From contig NZ_JACBZP010000001.1 of the NCBI RefSeq assembly GCF_013409065.1, forward strand, positions 3,482,518 to 3,546,517: 64,000 bases of DNA. The letters are read 5' to 3'. Below the pieces are notes generated by a model, which was not told the DNA's origin, ran no database searches, and saw nothing but the letters and a program-made list of their open reading frames with translations. Both the position numbers and the translations under genes were made by a program. The stretch comes from Spelaeicoccus albus. Lineage in GTDB: Bacteria; Actinomycetota; Actinomycetes; Actinomycetales; Brevibacteriaceae. This document shows positions 1-7,773 of this stretch, piece after piece (the first letter of the stretch is position 1; every line of letters starts with the position of its first letter).

Positions 1-62
1 TTTTGGCTCTTTCCGCAGAACGAGCACTTCAGCAGATCAGCGCTCTCTCCCAAACGAGGCAT
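1..62 (-). CDS. clpX: ClpX N-terminus, partial (ATP-dependent protease unfoldase)
   Basis: The first 20 codons of a minus-strand gene run off the left edge. They translate to MPRLGESADLLKCSFCGKSQ, which is the start of the ClpX zinc-binding domain (first CxxC pair at residues 13 and 16). ClpX is the AAA+ unfoldase that feeds substrates to the ClpP1P2 chamber. A purine-rich GGAAGGG stretch lies about seven bases upstream of the ATG. It follows clpP2 on the same strand, the usual tig-clpP1-clpP2-clpX order of actinobacteria. Only the N-terminus is visible, so the ATPase domain cannot be judged. Confidence 0.9.
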   Translation of the reverse strand, partial: MPRLGESADLLKCSFCGKSQ

Positions 63-204
63 CGAGTCCCTTCCAATCCTCACCGCCGACTTGCATCAAC
101 GATATCGCTTACCTCCCACCCTAAAGGAAGCGGCCGGGTCCGGCGCCCCTGAATGTCAGGTGTGTCGAACCCGGCCGGATGGGCCCAGCCGTACCGGCGG
201 CCGA

Positions 205-876
205 TCAGCCCCGGCTGATCTGTCCGGCGGCCTTGCGCGAGCCGAGCACCTGGTCGACCAGTCCGTATTCCTTGGCCTGATCGGCGGTGAGGAACAGATC
301 GCGTTCGATGTCGTTGTTGACTTCCTCCGGCGACTTGTTCGAGTGCGCCGACAGCGTCTCCTCGAGCCAGGTGCGCATGCGCAGCACCTCGGCGGCCTGG
401 ATTTCGATATCCGACGCCTGTCCTTGGCCCTGGCCCTGCATGGCGGGCTGATGGATGAGGATCCGCGCGTTCGGCAACGCCAAGCGCTTCCCCGGCGCTC
501 CCGCGGCAAGCAGGACGGCGGCGGCGGACGCTGCCTGCCCCAGGCAGACCGTCTGGATATCGGGCTTCACATACTGCATCGTGTCGTAAATGGCGGTCAG
601 CGCCGTGAACGATCCGCCCGGGGAGTTGATGTACAGCGTGATGTCGCGGTCGGGATCCTGGCTCTCGAGCACGAGCAGCTGCGCCATGATGTCGTCGGCC
701 GATACGTCATCGACCTGCACGCCCAGGAAGATCACGCGATCTTCGAACAGTTTGGTGTACGGATCCTGTCGTTTGAACCCGTACGGCGTGCGCTCTTCGA
801 ACTGCGGCATCACGTACCGGTCGTTGGGCATATACGCGGGGTTCACGGCCATTGACTGGGAAAAGTTTGAATTCAT
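205..876 (-). CDS. clpP2: ATP-dependent Clp protease proteolytic subunit ClpP2
   Basis: A 223-residue serine peptidase of the ClpP family, acting in the cytoplasm as one ring of the mixed ClpP1P2 tetradecamer. The catalytic triad is visible as Ser117 (in GQAAS), His142 (in LIHQP) and Asp193 (in ERD). The substrate-strand motif INSPGGS is at 83-89. The sequence is closest to the mycobacterial ClpP2 type ([16 protein letters not shown]). A Gln/Gly run (QGQGQGQ) follows the His motif. It lies 36 bases downstream of clpP1 and just upstream of clpX, so the genes are probably co-transcribed. The N-terminal 25 residues are likely a processed propeptide, by analogy with other ClpP proteins. Confidence 0.95.
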   Translation of the reverse strand: MNSNFSQSMAVNPAYMPNDRYVMPQFEERTPYGFKRQDPYTKLFEDRVIFLGVQVDDVSADDIMAQLLVLESQDPDRDITLYINSPGGSFTALTAIYDTMQYVKPDIQTVCLGQAASAAAVLLAAGAPGKRLALPNARILIHQPAMQGQGQGQASDIEIQAAEVLRMRTWLEETLSAHSNKSPEEVNNDIERDLFLTADQAKEYGLVDQVLGSRKAAGQISRG

Positions 877-912
877 GATTCCTCTAACGATGTAGAACAG
901 TTGATGATCGGG

Positions 913-1551
913 TCAGTTGGAGTTTCCGGTGCCGCCGCCTCCGCGGACGTCCCCGGCGGACGAGACCACCTGATCGATGAATCCGTATTCGAGTGCTTCC
1001 GGTGCCGTGAACCAGTGATCGCGGTCGTTGTCCTTCAGGATCTGCTCAACGGACTTGCCGGTCTGTTCGGCAGTCAGCTCGGCCATCTGTCGTTTCATGT
1101 GCAAGATCAGCTGGGCCTGGATCTTGATATCGGTCGCAGTGCCGCCGATTCCGCCAAGCGGCTGATGCATCAGGATGCGCGTGTGGGGCGTGGCGAAGCG
1201 CTTGCCCTGGGCCCCGGACGACAGCAGGAACTGTCCCATCGAAGCCGCCATGCCCATGCCGACGGTCGCGACGTCCGGCTGCACGTATTGCATGGTGTCG
1301 TAGATCGCCATGCCGGCCGTGACCGATCCGCCCGGCGAATTGATATAGAGCCAGATGTCCTTTTCCGGATCTTCGGCGGCCAACAGCATCATCTGTGCGC
1401 AGATGGCGTTGGCGTTCTCGTCACGCACTTCGGCGCCCAGCCAAATGATGCGTTCTTTCAGCAGACGATTGTAGATGTGATCGTCCAGGCCTAATCCCTG
1501 CCCGCCGGTCTGGGCGGTAGGGGTAGCGGTCTCGGTTGAATTCTGACTCAC
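913..1551 (-). CDS. clpP1: ATP-dependent Clp protease proteolytic subunit ClpP1
   Basis: A 212-residue ClpP subunit that pairs with ClpP2 to form the active ClpP1P2 protease. Triad residues are Ser104 (GMAAS context), His129 (LMHQP) and Asp178 (NDRD). I chose the GTG start at 1551 because GGGAG sits eight bases upstream; the frame is open further upstream to 1596 but without a ribosome site. The C-terminus ends in a Gly-rich GGGGTGNSN tail. The two-subunit arrangement is typical of actinobacteria, where Clp is often essential. It is followed by clpP2 and preceded by tig. Confidence 0.94.
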   Translation of the reverse strand: MSQNSTETATPTAQTGGQGLGLDDHIYNRLLKERIIWLGAEVRDENANAICAQMMLLAAEDPEKDIWLYINSPGGSVTAGMAIYDTMQYVQPDVATVGMGMAASMGQFLLSSGAQGKRFATPHTRILMHQPLGGIGGTATDIKIQAQLILHMKRQMAELTAEQTGKSVEQILKDNDRDHWFTAPEALEYGFIDQVVSSAGDVRGGGGTGNSN

Positions 1552-1720
1552 GTGACAACTCCCGCGTTCGTGGTGGATCTTTACTATGCCTGTCATCGGA
1601 CAATAACCCGACTGGCGCCTCGATTACTCCCCAAAAGAGCCCTGTTCGCCAACAGCGCACGAGCTCGATTTTCGTGCCGGCCGGGCGCTTTGCTGCAACA
1701 ACGACGTACCGAAACCAAAA

Positions 1721-1742
1721 GCGGCCCGATTTCTCGGGCCGC
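1721..1742 (-). terminator. Rho-independent terminator downstream of tig
   Basis: A perfect 9-bp inverted repeat, GCGGCCCGA and TCGGGCCGC, with a 4-base loop. Read on the minus strand it is followed by TTTTGGTTTC. It begins about 25 bases after the tig stop codon and so probably ends tig transcription, separating tig from clpP1. Confidence 0.75.
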
Positions 1743-1767
1743 TCAAGGTGGAGTGGTGGTAGACGGA

Positions 1768-3153
1768 TCAGATCCGAACGGCACCCGGATCATCTGCAGC
1801 GGGCCCGTCGTCCGGCTCGCCGGCGTCGTCCGCTTCAGAGTCGTCGGCCTCGTCATCGGCCCCGCCGGCTTCCTCCGCCGGCGTGACGAAATTCGTCAGG
1901 TCGACGGCGTTGCCGGCCGTGTCGACGACGGACACCTGGGCCAGGACGGCGGCCAGAGCCTTGCGGCGTCCGACTTCCGAGACCATTGCGGGAACCTGGC
2001 CGCTCTCATCGATCATCTTGGCGAACTCGTTCGGGTTCATGTTGTACTGCTGCGCCGTCGAGATCAGGTATTCGATCAGCTCCTGCTGGGACACCTCGAC
2101 CTCCTCGGCCTCCGCGACGGCGTCCAGCAGGAACTGCGTGCGCAGGCCCTTTTGCGTCTCTTCGGTGACCTCGGTGCGGTGTTCGTCATCGTTCAGGCGG
2201 TCTTCGCGCTCGAGATGTTCGTGCACCTGTTCTTCGACGATCTTTTCCGGAACGGGGATCTCGATCGCGTCGAGCAGCGTGTCGAGCAACTTGTCGCGCG
2301 CCTCGATGCCCTGCTCGAATTCCTTGTCCTTGCCGGCCTGCGACTTCAGGTCTTCCTTCAGCTCATCGATCGTGTCGAATTCGCTGGCGAGCTGAGCGAA
2401 CTCGTCGTCGGCCTCGGGCAGTTCACGTTCCTTGACGTTCGACACGGAAACCTTGACCTGGGCGGTCTCGCCTTCGTGTTCGCCGCCGGCGAGAGTCGTT
2501 TCGAATGTCGTCTCTTCATCCGCGCTCAGGCCGGTCAATGCCTCGTCCATACCGTCAAGCATCGTTTCCGAGCCGATCTGATATGACACGCCGGACGCCG
2601 AGTCGACTTCCACGCCGTCGATCGATGCCGTCAGATCGAGCGTGACGAAATCATCGGCGGCCGCCGGCCGGTCGACGGTGGACAGCGTGCCGAAGCGCTC
2701 ACGCAGACCATCGAGAGCCTTCGCGACGTCGTCATCGGTGACGGCGAGCGGTGCCACCTCGACCTTCAGGGTTGCGTAATCGGGCAACTCGACGGTCGGG
2801 CGCACATCGACCTCGACGGTGAATGAAAGTTCGCCTTCATCGGACCCGTCCAAACCGGGGATCTCGCTGACCTCGACCTCGGGGGTACCCAGCGGGCGAA
2901 GCTCGTGCTCGTCCACGGCCTCGCGGAAGAATCCGTCCAGTCCGTCGTTCACTGCTTCCTGCAGAACGGCCGGACGGCCGACCCGCTGGTCGATGATGCG
3001 GGCAGGAACCTTACCTTTGCGGAATCCGGGAACCTGGACCTGCTCGGAAATGGACTTGTATGCCTTGTCGATGTTCGGCTTGAGCTCGTCAAACGGAACC
3101 TCGACGGACAGCTTCACCCGGGTCGGGTTCAAAGTCTCGACGGCGCTCTTCAC
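1768..3153 (-). CDS. tig: Trigger factor, ribosome-associated chaperone
   Basis: A 461-residue protein matching trigger factor over its whole length: an N-terminal ribosome-binding domain with the signature GFRKGKVP (residues 43-50), a central FKBP-like peptidyl-prolyl isomerase domain and a helical C-terminal chaperone region. The tail from about residue 430 is extremely acidic (runs of Asp/Glu/Ala), as in many actinobacterial trigger factors. It binds near the ribosome exit tunnel and shields nascent chains. The start is GTG, with AGGAG eight bases upstream. It is the first gene upstream of clpP1-clpP2-clpX, separated from them by a terminator. Confidence 0.95.
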   Translation of the reverse strand: MKSAVETLNPTRVKLSVEVPFDELKPNIDKAYKSISEQVQVPGFRKGKVPARIIDQRVGRPAVLQEAVNDGLDGFFREAVDEHELRPLGTPEVEVSEIPGLDGSDEGELSFTVEVDVRPTVELPDYATLKVEVAPLAVTDDDVAKALDGLRERFGTLSTVDRPAAADDFVTLDLTASIDGVEVDSASGVSYQIGSETMLDGMDEALTGLSADEETTFETTLAGGEHEGETAQVKVSVSNVKERELPEADDEFAQLASEFDTIDELKEDLKSQAGKDKEFEQGIEARDKLLDTLLDAIEIPVPEKIVEEQVHEHLEREDRLNDDEHRTEVTEETQKGLRTQFLLDAVAEAEEVEVSQQELIEYLISTAQQYNMNPNEFAKMIDESGQVPAMVSEVGRRKALAAVLAQVSVVDTAGNAVDLTNFVTPAEEAGGADDEADDSEADDAGEPDDGPAADDPGAVRI

Positions 3154-3245
3154 GGCGATTGTTCTCCTGTAATAATTGTCGATAATGACCGGTCACGATT
3201 GCACCGACGCGGATCAGCCCTTAACCGGGCCCGGCCGCGTAAGTG

Positions 3246-3319
<74 letters not shown>

Positions 3320-3453
3320 TTCATACATCTGGCATCTTACGGGCAAGAACGGGTGTAACGCACATCGACCCGGCGCCGAGGGCGCGCCGCCGACGGCCGG
3401 GATGTGGCCCGGCGTCCGTCCTCGTGTACTCTTGTTGTCGAGCAACTCGGCTC

Positions 3454-3527
3454 GGGGATGTAGCTCAATGGTAGAGCCTCAGTCTTCCAAACTGATGGTG
3501 CGGGTTCGATTCCCGTCATCCCCTCCA
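3454..3527 (+). tRNA. tRNA-Gly (anticodon TCC)
   Basis: Acceptor GGGGATG/CATCCCC, D-arm AGCTCAATGGTAGAGC shape, anticodon loop CTTCCAA giving TCC, and T-arm GCGGG-TTCGATT-CCCGT. The discriminator is T and CCA is encoded at 3525-3527. It is divergent from tRNA-Pro. Confidence 0.97.
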
Positions 3528-3654
3528 CCGGCCCCCGGCGCCTCGGCGTTCGGGGGCTTTGTCGTACGCACCGCTCCATTCCACCGGCCCCGGCTTTGCC
3601 CCGGCGCCCGTTTCCGCCCGGCCCCATTTCACCCGCCCCAGCTTTGCCCCGGCG

Positions 3655-3713
3655 CCGAGTGGCGGCGAATGGCTGGAAATTTTCAAAATTTCCAGCCATT
3701 CGCCGCCACTCGG
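3655..3713. repeat. 59-bp near-perfect palindrome, intergenic repeat family copy 1
   Basis: Arms of 29 bases (3655-3683 and 3685-3713) are exact reverse complements around a single central C. The outer part reads CCGAGTGGCGGCGAATGGCT. A further inverted partial copy lies at about 3724-3743. The same outer motif recurs, with one base changed, in the palindrome at 23320-23382. The 415-base spacer from tRNA-Gly to dps holds this element, a Gly/Pro-codon-like CCCCGG-rich repeat at 3580-3655, and the dps control region; no gene is seen in it. It may act as a terminator for tRNA-Gly, but the recurrence points to a repeat family. Confidence 0.85.
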
Positions 3714-3769
3714 GACAGGCCGGCAGCCATTCGCCGCCGCTCGGGGGCGATCAGCGCGATCCCAGCACC

Positions 3770-3789
3770 AAGCAAGGCCTACCTTGCTT
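3770..3789. promoter_or_regulatory. Iron-box-like palindrome upstream of dps (distal)
   Basis: An 8-bp inverted repeat AAGCAAGG/CCTTGCTT around CCTA. It shares the core AAGG-CYTA-CCTT with a second site at 3851-3869. The pattern resembles DtxR/IdeR boxes, although agreement with the 19-bp consensus is only about half. Its position before an iron-storage gene supports an iron-responsive role; the regulator is inferred. Confidence 0.45.
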
Positions 3790-3850
3790 GCACAACAGCG
3801 TCGAAGTCGTATTATTTAAATATGTTCCAAATTAAGAAGATGTCTAAATA

Positions 3851-3869
3851 AAGCTAAGGCTTACCTTAC
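3851..3869. promoter_or_regulatory. DtxR/IdeR-like box upstream of dps (proximal)
   Basis: The sequence around TAAGGCTTACCTTA agrees well with the right half of the IdeR/DtxR box consensus and shares AAGG-CYTA-CCTT with the distal site at 3770. It lies about 75 bases before the dps start, just after an AT-rich promoter-like tract at 3811-3850. Regulation by iron is inferred from the motif and the dps context. Confidence 0.5.
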
Positions 3870-3942
3870 TGAGGACGGCCTACGGACATTGGATTCCGGA
3901 ACCCGAAACCTGCCCGCGATTATCGATAAAGGAGCGCACACC

Positions 3943-4410
3943 ATGACTTCCGCCACACTTGCAGCACAAAAGGAAACTGTTGCCACGGTCGCCCAGCTGA
4001 TGAACCCGATGGTCGCTGAACTCAGCGCACTGTCGCTCGTCGGCAAGCAGGCACATTGGCACGTTCGCGGCGCCGCTTTCCTGCCGGTCCACGAATACCT
4101 CGACACGCTCGTGGACGACGTCCGCGAATGGGCCGATACGGTCGCCGAGCGCGTCATCGCCTTGGGAGCCCCGACCGACGGACGACCGGCGATTGCGTCG
4201 ACCGCGGCGGCCAGTTCCTACCCCGAGGGGTACCAAACAGTCGAAAAGACGCTCGACTTGATCATCGACGCTCTCGACAAGATCATCGCGCTCGGACGCG
4301 AAGCTCAGCCGGCACTGGGCGAGGCCGACCCGATGAGCGAAGACGTCATGATCGAAATTCTCCGCGGCCTCGACAAGCACCGCTGGTTCTTCGACGCCCA
4401 GCGCGGCTGA
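3943..4410 (+). CDS. dps: Dps-family DNA-protecting ferritin
   Basis: A 155-residue Dps/miniferritin. The intersubunit ferroxidase residues can be placed at His38 (in HWH), His50, Asp54, Asp65 and Glu69, with the usual spacing of the family (H-x11-H-x14-D-x3-E). Dps dodecamers oxidise and store iron and protect DNA against peroxide in the cytoplasm. I chose the ATG at 3943, preceded by AAAGGAG; the frame is open upstream to 3889 without a ribosome site. Two iron-box-like palindromes lie upstream and a Fur-family gene follows, which fits an iron or peroxide response unit. There is no long Lys-rich DNA-binding tail. Confidence 0.93.
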   Translation: MTSATLAAQKETVATVAQLMNPMVAELSALSLVGKQAHWHVRGAAFLPVHEYLDTLVDDVREWADTVAERVIALGAPTDGRPAIASTAAASSYPEGYQTVEKTLDLIIDALDKIIALGREAQPALGEADPMSEDVMIEILRGLDKHRWFFDAQRG

Positions 4411-4424
4411 TTCATCATGACAAT

Positions 4425-4463
4425 CCTGCGGGCGGCTGTCTCTGCGTGAGCGCCGCCCGCAGG
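4425..4463 (+). terminator. Hairpin between dps and the fur-like gene
   Basis: Perfect 12-bp arms CCTGCGGGCGGC and GCCGCCCGCAGG with a 15-base loop, followed by a T-rich stretch (TCCGTTCTCTTCTT). It begins 14 bases after the dps stop and probably ends or attenuates dps transcription before the regulator gene. Confidence 0.7.
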
Positions 4464-4501
4464 TCATCCGTTCTCTTCTTGTTCAAGGCAGTGCACCCCT
4501 G

Positions 4502-4975
4502 ATGTCGACACCGCAAACGTTGTCCACCGCCGAACTTGCCGAGCGGCTGCGAAGCGCCGGCCTGCGTTCGACGGGTCCTCGCCGCGCCGTTTATTCGGCG
4601 CTGGCCGAACTCGGCGGCCACCGATCCGCCGATGAGGTACTGGAGTACACGGCCCGCAGCGGGCCGGCGCTTCCGCGCGCCAGCGTGTACAACGCATTGG
4701 GCACGTTGGTCTCCATCGGTCTGGTCATTCAAGCCGAAGCCGGATCCGGAGTCGCGCTCTACGAAGTCGCGTCGGACTACCACCATCATTTGCTGTGCCG
4801 CGGCTGCGGCCGAATCGTCGACGTGCCGGCGCACCGGTCGGACGCCGCAGCGGGCGTCACCGATCCACCCGGTGAAGCGTTGTTCGAACGACTACCCGGA
4901 GCCCTGATCGAATCGGCGCAGATCGTCTACCGGGGGCTCTGCCCCGAATGCAACGCCAAGTCGCACACGCTTTAA
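4502..4975 (+). CDS. Fur-family metal or peroxide-responsive regulator
   Basis: A 157-residue Fur superfamily repressor with an N-terminal winged helix (about 10-85) and a C-terminal dimerisation and metal domain. The regulatory histidine cluster HHH is at 94-96. Two CxxC pairs, Cys99/Cys102 and Cys147/Cys150, form the structural Zn(Cys)4 site. It is more like the short FurA/PerR type than Zur, but the sequence alone does not settle which metal it senses. It follows dps, suggesting control of peroxide or iron stress genes. The ribosome site before the ATG is weak. It is convergent with rpiB, with only 16 bases between the stops. Confidence 0.85.
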   Translation: MSTPQTLSTAELAERLRSAGLRSTGPRRAVYSALAELGGHRSADEVLEYTARSGPALPRASVYNALGTLVSIGLVIQAEAGSGVALYEVASDYHHHLLCRGCGRIVDVPAHRSDAAAGVTDPPGEALFERLPGALIESAQIVYRGLCPECNAKSHTL

Positions 4976-4991
4976 CGACACGCGCGGACCG

Positions 4992-5474
4992 TCAGGACTG
5001 CGCCGCCGGTGCGCTGTGGCTGGTTTCGTACTCGCTGACGATGTCGATCCGGCGACTATGGCGGGCTTCTCCGCTGAACGGCTCGGCCAAGAACGCGTCA
5101 ATAAGCGCCAGCGCGGTTTCCTCGTCGTGCTCGCGGGCGCCCACCGAGGCTACGTTCGCATCATTGTGTTCTCGGGCAAGGGTCGCAGTCCGCTGATTCC
5201 AGACCAGCGCAGCACGCACACCGGGCACCTTATTCGCCGCGATCTGCTCGCCGTTGCCCGATCCGCCGATGACAACGCCCAAGGCCCGAGTGCCGGCACG
5301 CTGATCCTCCACCACGCCCAGCCCGGCAGCAATGCAGAACGCCGGATAGTCGTCTTCTTTGTCGAGCACGTGGGCACCGTGGTCGACCACCTCGTGCCCC
5401 GACGCCTGCAAATGCGACTTCAGCGCCTCTTTCAACTCGAATCCGGCATGATCGGTTCCCACATGTACGCGCAT
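4992..5474 (-). CDS. rpiB: Ribose-5-phosphate isomerase B
   Basis: A 160-residue RpiB/LacAB-type isomerase that interconverts ribose 5-phosphate and ribulose 5-phosphate in the pentose phosphate pathway. The N-terminal TDHAGF (7-12) and the anion-hole motif GGSGNGEQIAANK (70-82) are diagnostic. Glu76 stands where many RpiB proteins have the catalytic Cys, as in the Mycobacterium tuberculosis enzyme. The start at 5474 (MRVHVGTDH) is chosen by homology; GGAAGAA lies upstream. Confidence 0.95.
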   Translation of the reverse strand: MRVHVGTDHAGFELKEALKSHLQASGHEVVDHGAHVLDKEDDYPAFCIAAGLGVVEDQRAGTRALGVVIGGSGNGEQIAANKVPGVRAALVWNQRTATLAREHNDANVASVGAREHDEETALALIDAFLAEPFSGEARHSRRIDIVSEYETSHSAPAAQS

Positions 5475-5499
5475 GCCGACTATTCTTCCACGCCGCCGT

Positions 5500-6132
5500 T
5501 CACGCGGCCGGACGACCACCGGCTGCCGCTTCCTTCGCGCGGGGCTCCCCCGGTGCCGGGACCGCCAGCATGGGCATGAACACCTGGCAAACGGGGCCGA
5601 TACCGACAAAGAACACGACAGTGCCGATGCCGACATTGCCGCCCAGCAGCCACCCGACGACGAGCACCGACGCTTCGATCAGCGTGCGGATGATCCAAAT
5701 CTTCCAGCCGGTCCTGGCCACGAGGCCGGTCATCAACCCGTCCCGCGGGCCCGGCCCGAATCGGGGGCCGATATAAAGTCCCGTCGCGAAGCCCATCAGT
5801 ACCAGTCCGGCGAGAAAGAGCGGCACACGAATCCACAATGATTCCAATTCCGGGATTACGGTGAGTCCGAGTTGCGCGGAAGTGCCGACAAGCAGCACGT
5901 TGAGTACCGTTCCGATGCCGGGCTTGACCCGCACGGGGATCCAGAGGAGCAGGACGACGGCGCCAATGATATTCGCCATCCAGCCGTACGCGATTCCGGT
6001 GTGAAACGACAGCCCTTGCGCCAGAACGTCCCATCCCGGCAAACCGATCGCACCACGCACCAAAAACGAGTCGGCGATTCCGTAGAGGAAAAGGCCGATC
6101 AGCAGGCGGCAAAAGCGCGGGAAAAATGTCAC
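5500..6132 (-). CDS. YczE/YitT-like integral membrane protein
   Basis: About 210 residues with five hydrophobic segments and a C-terminal cytoplasmic tail rich in Ala, Glu and Arg. The motif ADSFLVRGAIGLPGWDVLAQGLS after the first segment, and the later GLYIGPRFGPGPRDGLMTGL, are typical of the YczE family, whose function is unknown. It is divergent from a MocR-type regulator, the same pairing as yczE/ycxD in Bacillus, so it is probably the regulator's target. The start is uncertain: a GTG at 6132 sits right before the first membrane segment, and a TTG at 6168 is also in frame. Neither has a good ribosome site. Confidence 0.75.
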   Translation of the reverse strand: MTFFPRFCRLLIGLFLYGIADSFLVRGAIGLPGWDVLAQGLSFHTGIAYGWMANIIGAVVLLLWIPVRVKPGIGTVLNVLLVGTSAQLGLTVIPELESLWIRVPLFLAGLVLMGFATGLYIGPRFGPGPRDGLMTGLVARTGWKIWIIRTLIEASVLVVGWLLGGNVGIGTVVFFVGIGPVCQVFMPMLAVPAPGEPRAKEAAAGGRPAA

Positions 6133-6150
6133 CCTTTCAGCACACCGTAT

Positions 6151-6191
6151 AATTGGCCTTATAATCAATATCCAATTTCACAGAATTGGAT
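6151..6191. promoter_or_regulatory. Candidate MocR operator with three AATTGG half-sites
   Basis: Between the divergent YczE-like and MocR-like genes lie AATTGG at 6151-6156 and a perfect 8-bp inverted repeat ATCCAATT/AATTGGAT at 6170-6191. That gives two direct half-sites and one inverted half-site, a layout reported for other MocR/PdxR regulators. AT-rich TATAATT and TATAATC stretches overlap it and could be divergent promoter elements. Confidence 0.55.
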
Positions 6192-6224
6192 TACCGACGC
6201 AGTCCACGCATCGCGGAGACAAAC

Positions 6225-7658
6225 ATGGCACAGCGAATTGGAGCCCGCCAACTTGTCACATTGCTCGACGGCTGGCGCGCTCCCGACACACAGCATTCGC
6301 CCGCCTACCGGCGCCTTGCCGACCGGATCAAGCTGCTCGTCCTGGACGGACGGCTTTCAGTGGGCGCGCCGCTGCCTGCCGAACGCGAACTCGCCGCGCG
6401 CTTGGAAACATCGCGGACCACCGTCACCGGCGCCTATAACCACTTGAGAGATCTGGGCTACGTCCAGCGCCGGCAGGGGTCGGGGTCGTTCACGCGGCTT
6501 CCGCACGGCGGTGATGCCGAGCTGCCCGATCGGCCGAGCCAGATCGATTTCACGTCGGCGGCGACGCCCGCCAGCCCCGGACTGCACGCGGCGACTCAGC
6601 AAGCTCTCGACATGTTCCCCGAATATCTGGCCGGGACCGGCTACGACTTGAGGGGCATCCCCGAACTGCGAGAAGCCGTCGCCGCGCGCTACACGGATCG
6701 AGGCCTGCCCACTGCTGCCGGGAACATCGTCGTCACCGTCGGCGCCCAGCATGCGTCCGGGCTGCTCATGCGGATGTTCGGTGGGCCGGGACGGCACATC
6801 CTGGTGGAATCGCCGGGATTCCCGCAATCCTTCGATGCGGCCCGCATGAGCGGCGCGCGGCTTGTCACCACTCCGGTGTCGGCGGATGGCTGGGACGCCG
6901 AGGACCTGTTGCGAACGATTCGCACCGCCAAGCCTGCTCTCGCGTACGTGATGCCGGACTTCCACAATCCGACCGGCGCCTGCATGCCGGCGGACTTGCG
7001 GACGGCGTTCACCCGCGCCGCGGCGGACGCCGGCACCATCGTCATCGCTGATGAGACGACCGCCGAGCTCGCTATCGATGAGCGGCAACAGTTCCTGCCG
7101 CTTGCCGCATATGGACCGGCGATTCTCCTCGGCTCGGTCGGCAAGACCATGTGGGGCGGCCTCCGAGTCGGCTGGATCCGAGCCGATTCCGCGAGGGTGT
7201 CGCAAATCCTGCAAGCTCGACCAGCCGCCGATCTGGGCACGCCGATTCTCGAACAATTGATCTGCACGGTGCTCCTGCGGGACTACCGGCCCGTGCTTGA
7301 CGATATGCGCTTGCGGCTACGCGCGTCTCGTGACCTCGTGGTGGCCGAGCTCGGCCGTCGTTTTCCCTCGTGGACGGTGCCGCGAGTCCGGGGCGGCCAT
7401 ACCGTGTGGGCCCGGTTGGACCGCCCCGTCAGTTCACAACTGGCGATCCGCGCGCTCGAGAACGGCCTGCGTATCCCGCCGGGCCCCAGGTTCGGGCTGG
7501 ACGGCGCGTTCGAACGCTTCGTGCGCGTCCCCATCACTTTCGACACGGACACCACGCTTCGAGCGCTCGACCTGTTGGAGACGAGCTGGCACCAGGTGCT
7601 CGGATCGTCAGCGGCGCCGTGCCGGAAGGTTCCGGACGACGAATCTCTCGTCATCTGA
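6225..7658 (+). CDS. MocR/PdxR-type regulator: GntR winged helix fused to an aminotransferase-like domain
   Basis: A 477-residue protein with a GntR DNA-binding domain (about 25-90; PLPAERELAARLETSRTTV is the recognition region) joined to a fold-type I PLP domain. The Schiff-base lysine is Lys307, in SVGKTMWGGLRVGW, and the NPTG motif of the cofactor pocket is present (DFHNPTGACMP). Such regulators use PLP or an amine as effector. The start at 6225 (MAQRIGARQ) is preceded by CGGAGA; the open frame extends to 6186. Its divergent neighbour is the YczE-like membrane protein, the likely target along with itself. Confidence 0.9.
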   Translation: MAQRIGARQLVTLLDGWRAPDTQHSPAYRRLADRIKLLVLDGRLSVGAPLPAERELAARLETSRTTVTGAYNHLRDLGYVQRRQGSGSFTRLPHGGDAELPDRPSQIDFTSAATPASPGLHAATQQALDMFPEYLAGTGYDLRGIPELREAVAARYTDRGLPTAAGNIVVTVGAQHASGLLMRMFGGPGRHILVESPGFPQSFDAARMSGARLVTTPVSADGWDAEDLLRTIRTAKPALAYVMPDFHNPTGACMPADLRTAFTRAAADAGTIVIADETTAELAIDERQQFLPLAAYGPAILLGSVGKTMWGGLRVGWIRADSARVSQILQARPAADLGTPILEQLICTVLLRDYRPVLDDMRLRLRASRDLVVAELGRRFPSWTVPRVRGGHTVWARLDRPVSSQLAIRALENGLRIPPGPRFGLDGAFERFVRVPITFDTDTTLRALDLLETSWHQVLGSSAAPCRKVPDDESLVI

Positions 7659-7660
7659 CA

Positions 7661-7708
7661 CCGGCCAATCGAACCGGCCCAACCGGCCAGTCGAACCGGC
7701 CAGTCGAA
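7661..7708. repeat. 13-bp direct repeats between convergent genes
   Basis: Units reading CCGGCCARTCGAA start at 7661, 7683 and 7696, with a shortened unit CCGGCCCAA at 7674 and degenerate copies after 7709. They fill the 115-base spacer between the MocR gene and the convergent nitroreductase-like gene. No hairpin terminator is obvious; the function is unknown. Confidence 0.7.
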
Positions 7709-7773
7709 CCGGCCGGGTCACACCGGTCAGGGTACGTCGTGCAGGCAGGCCCGACAGGCTCAGAGACGACCGC

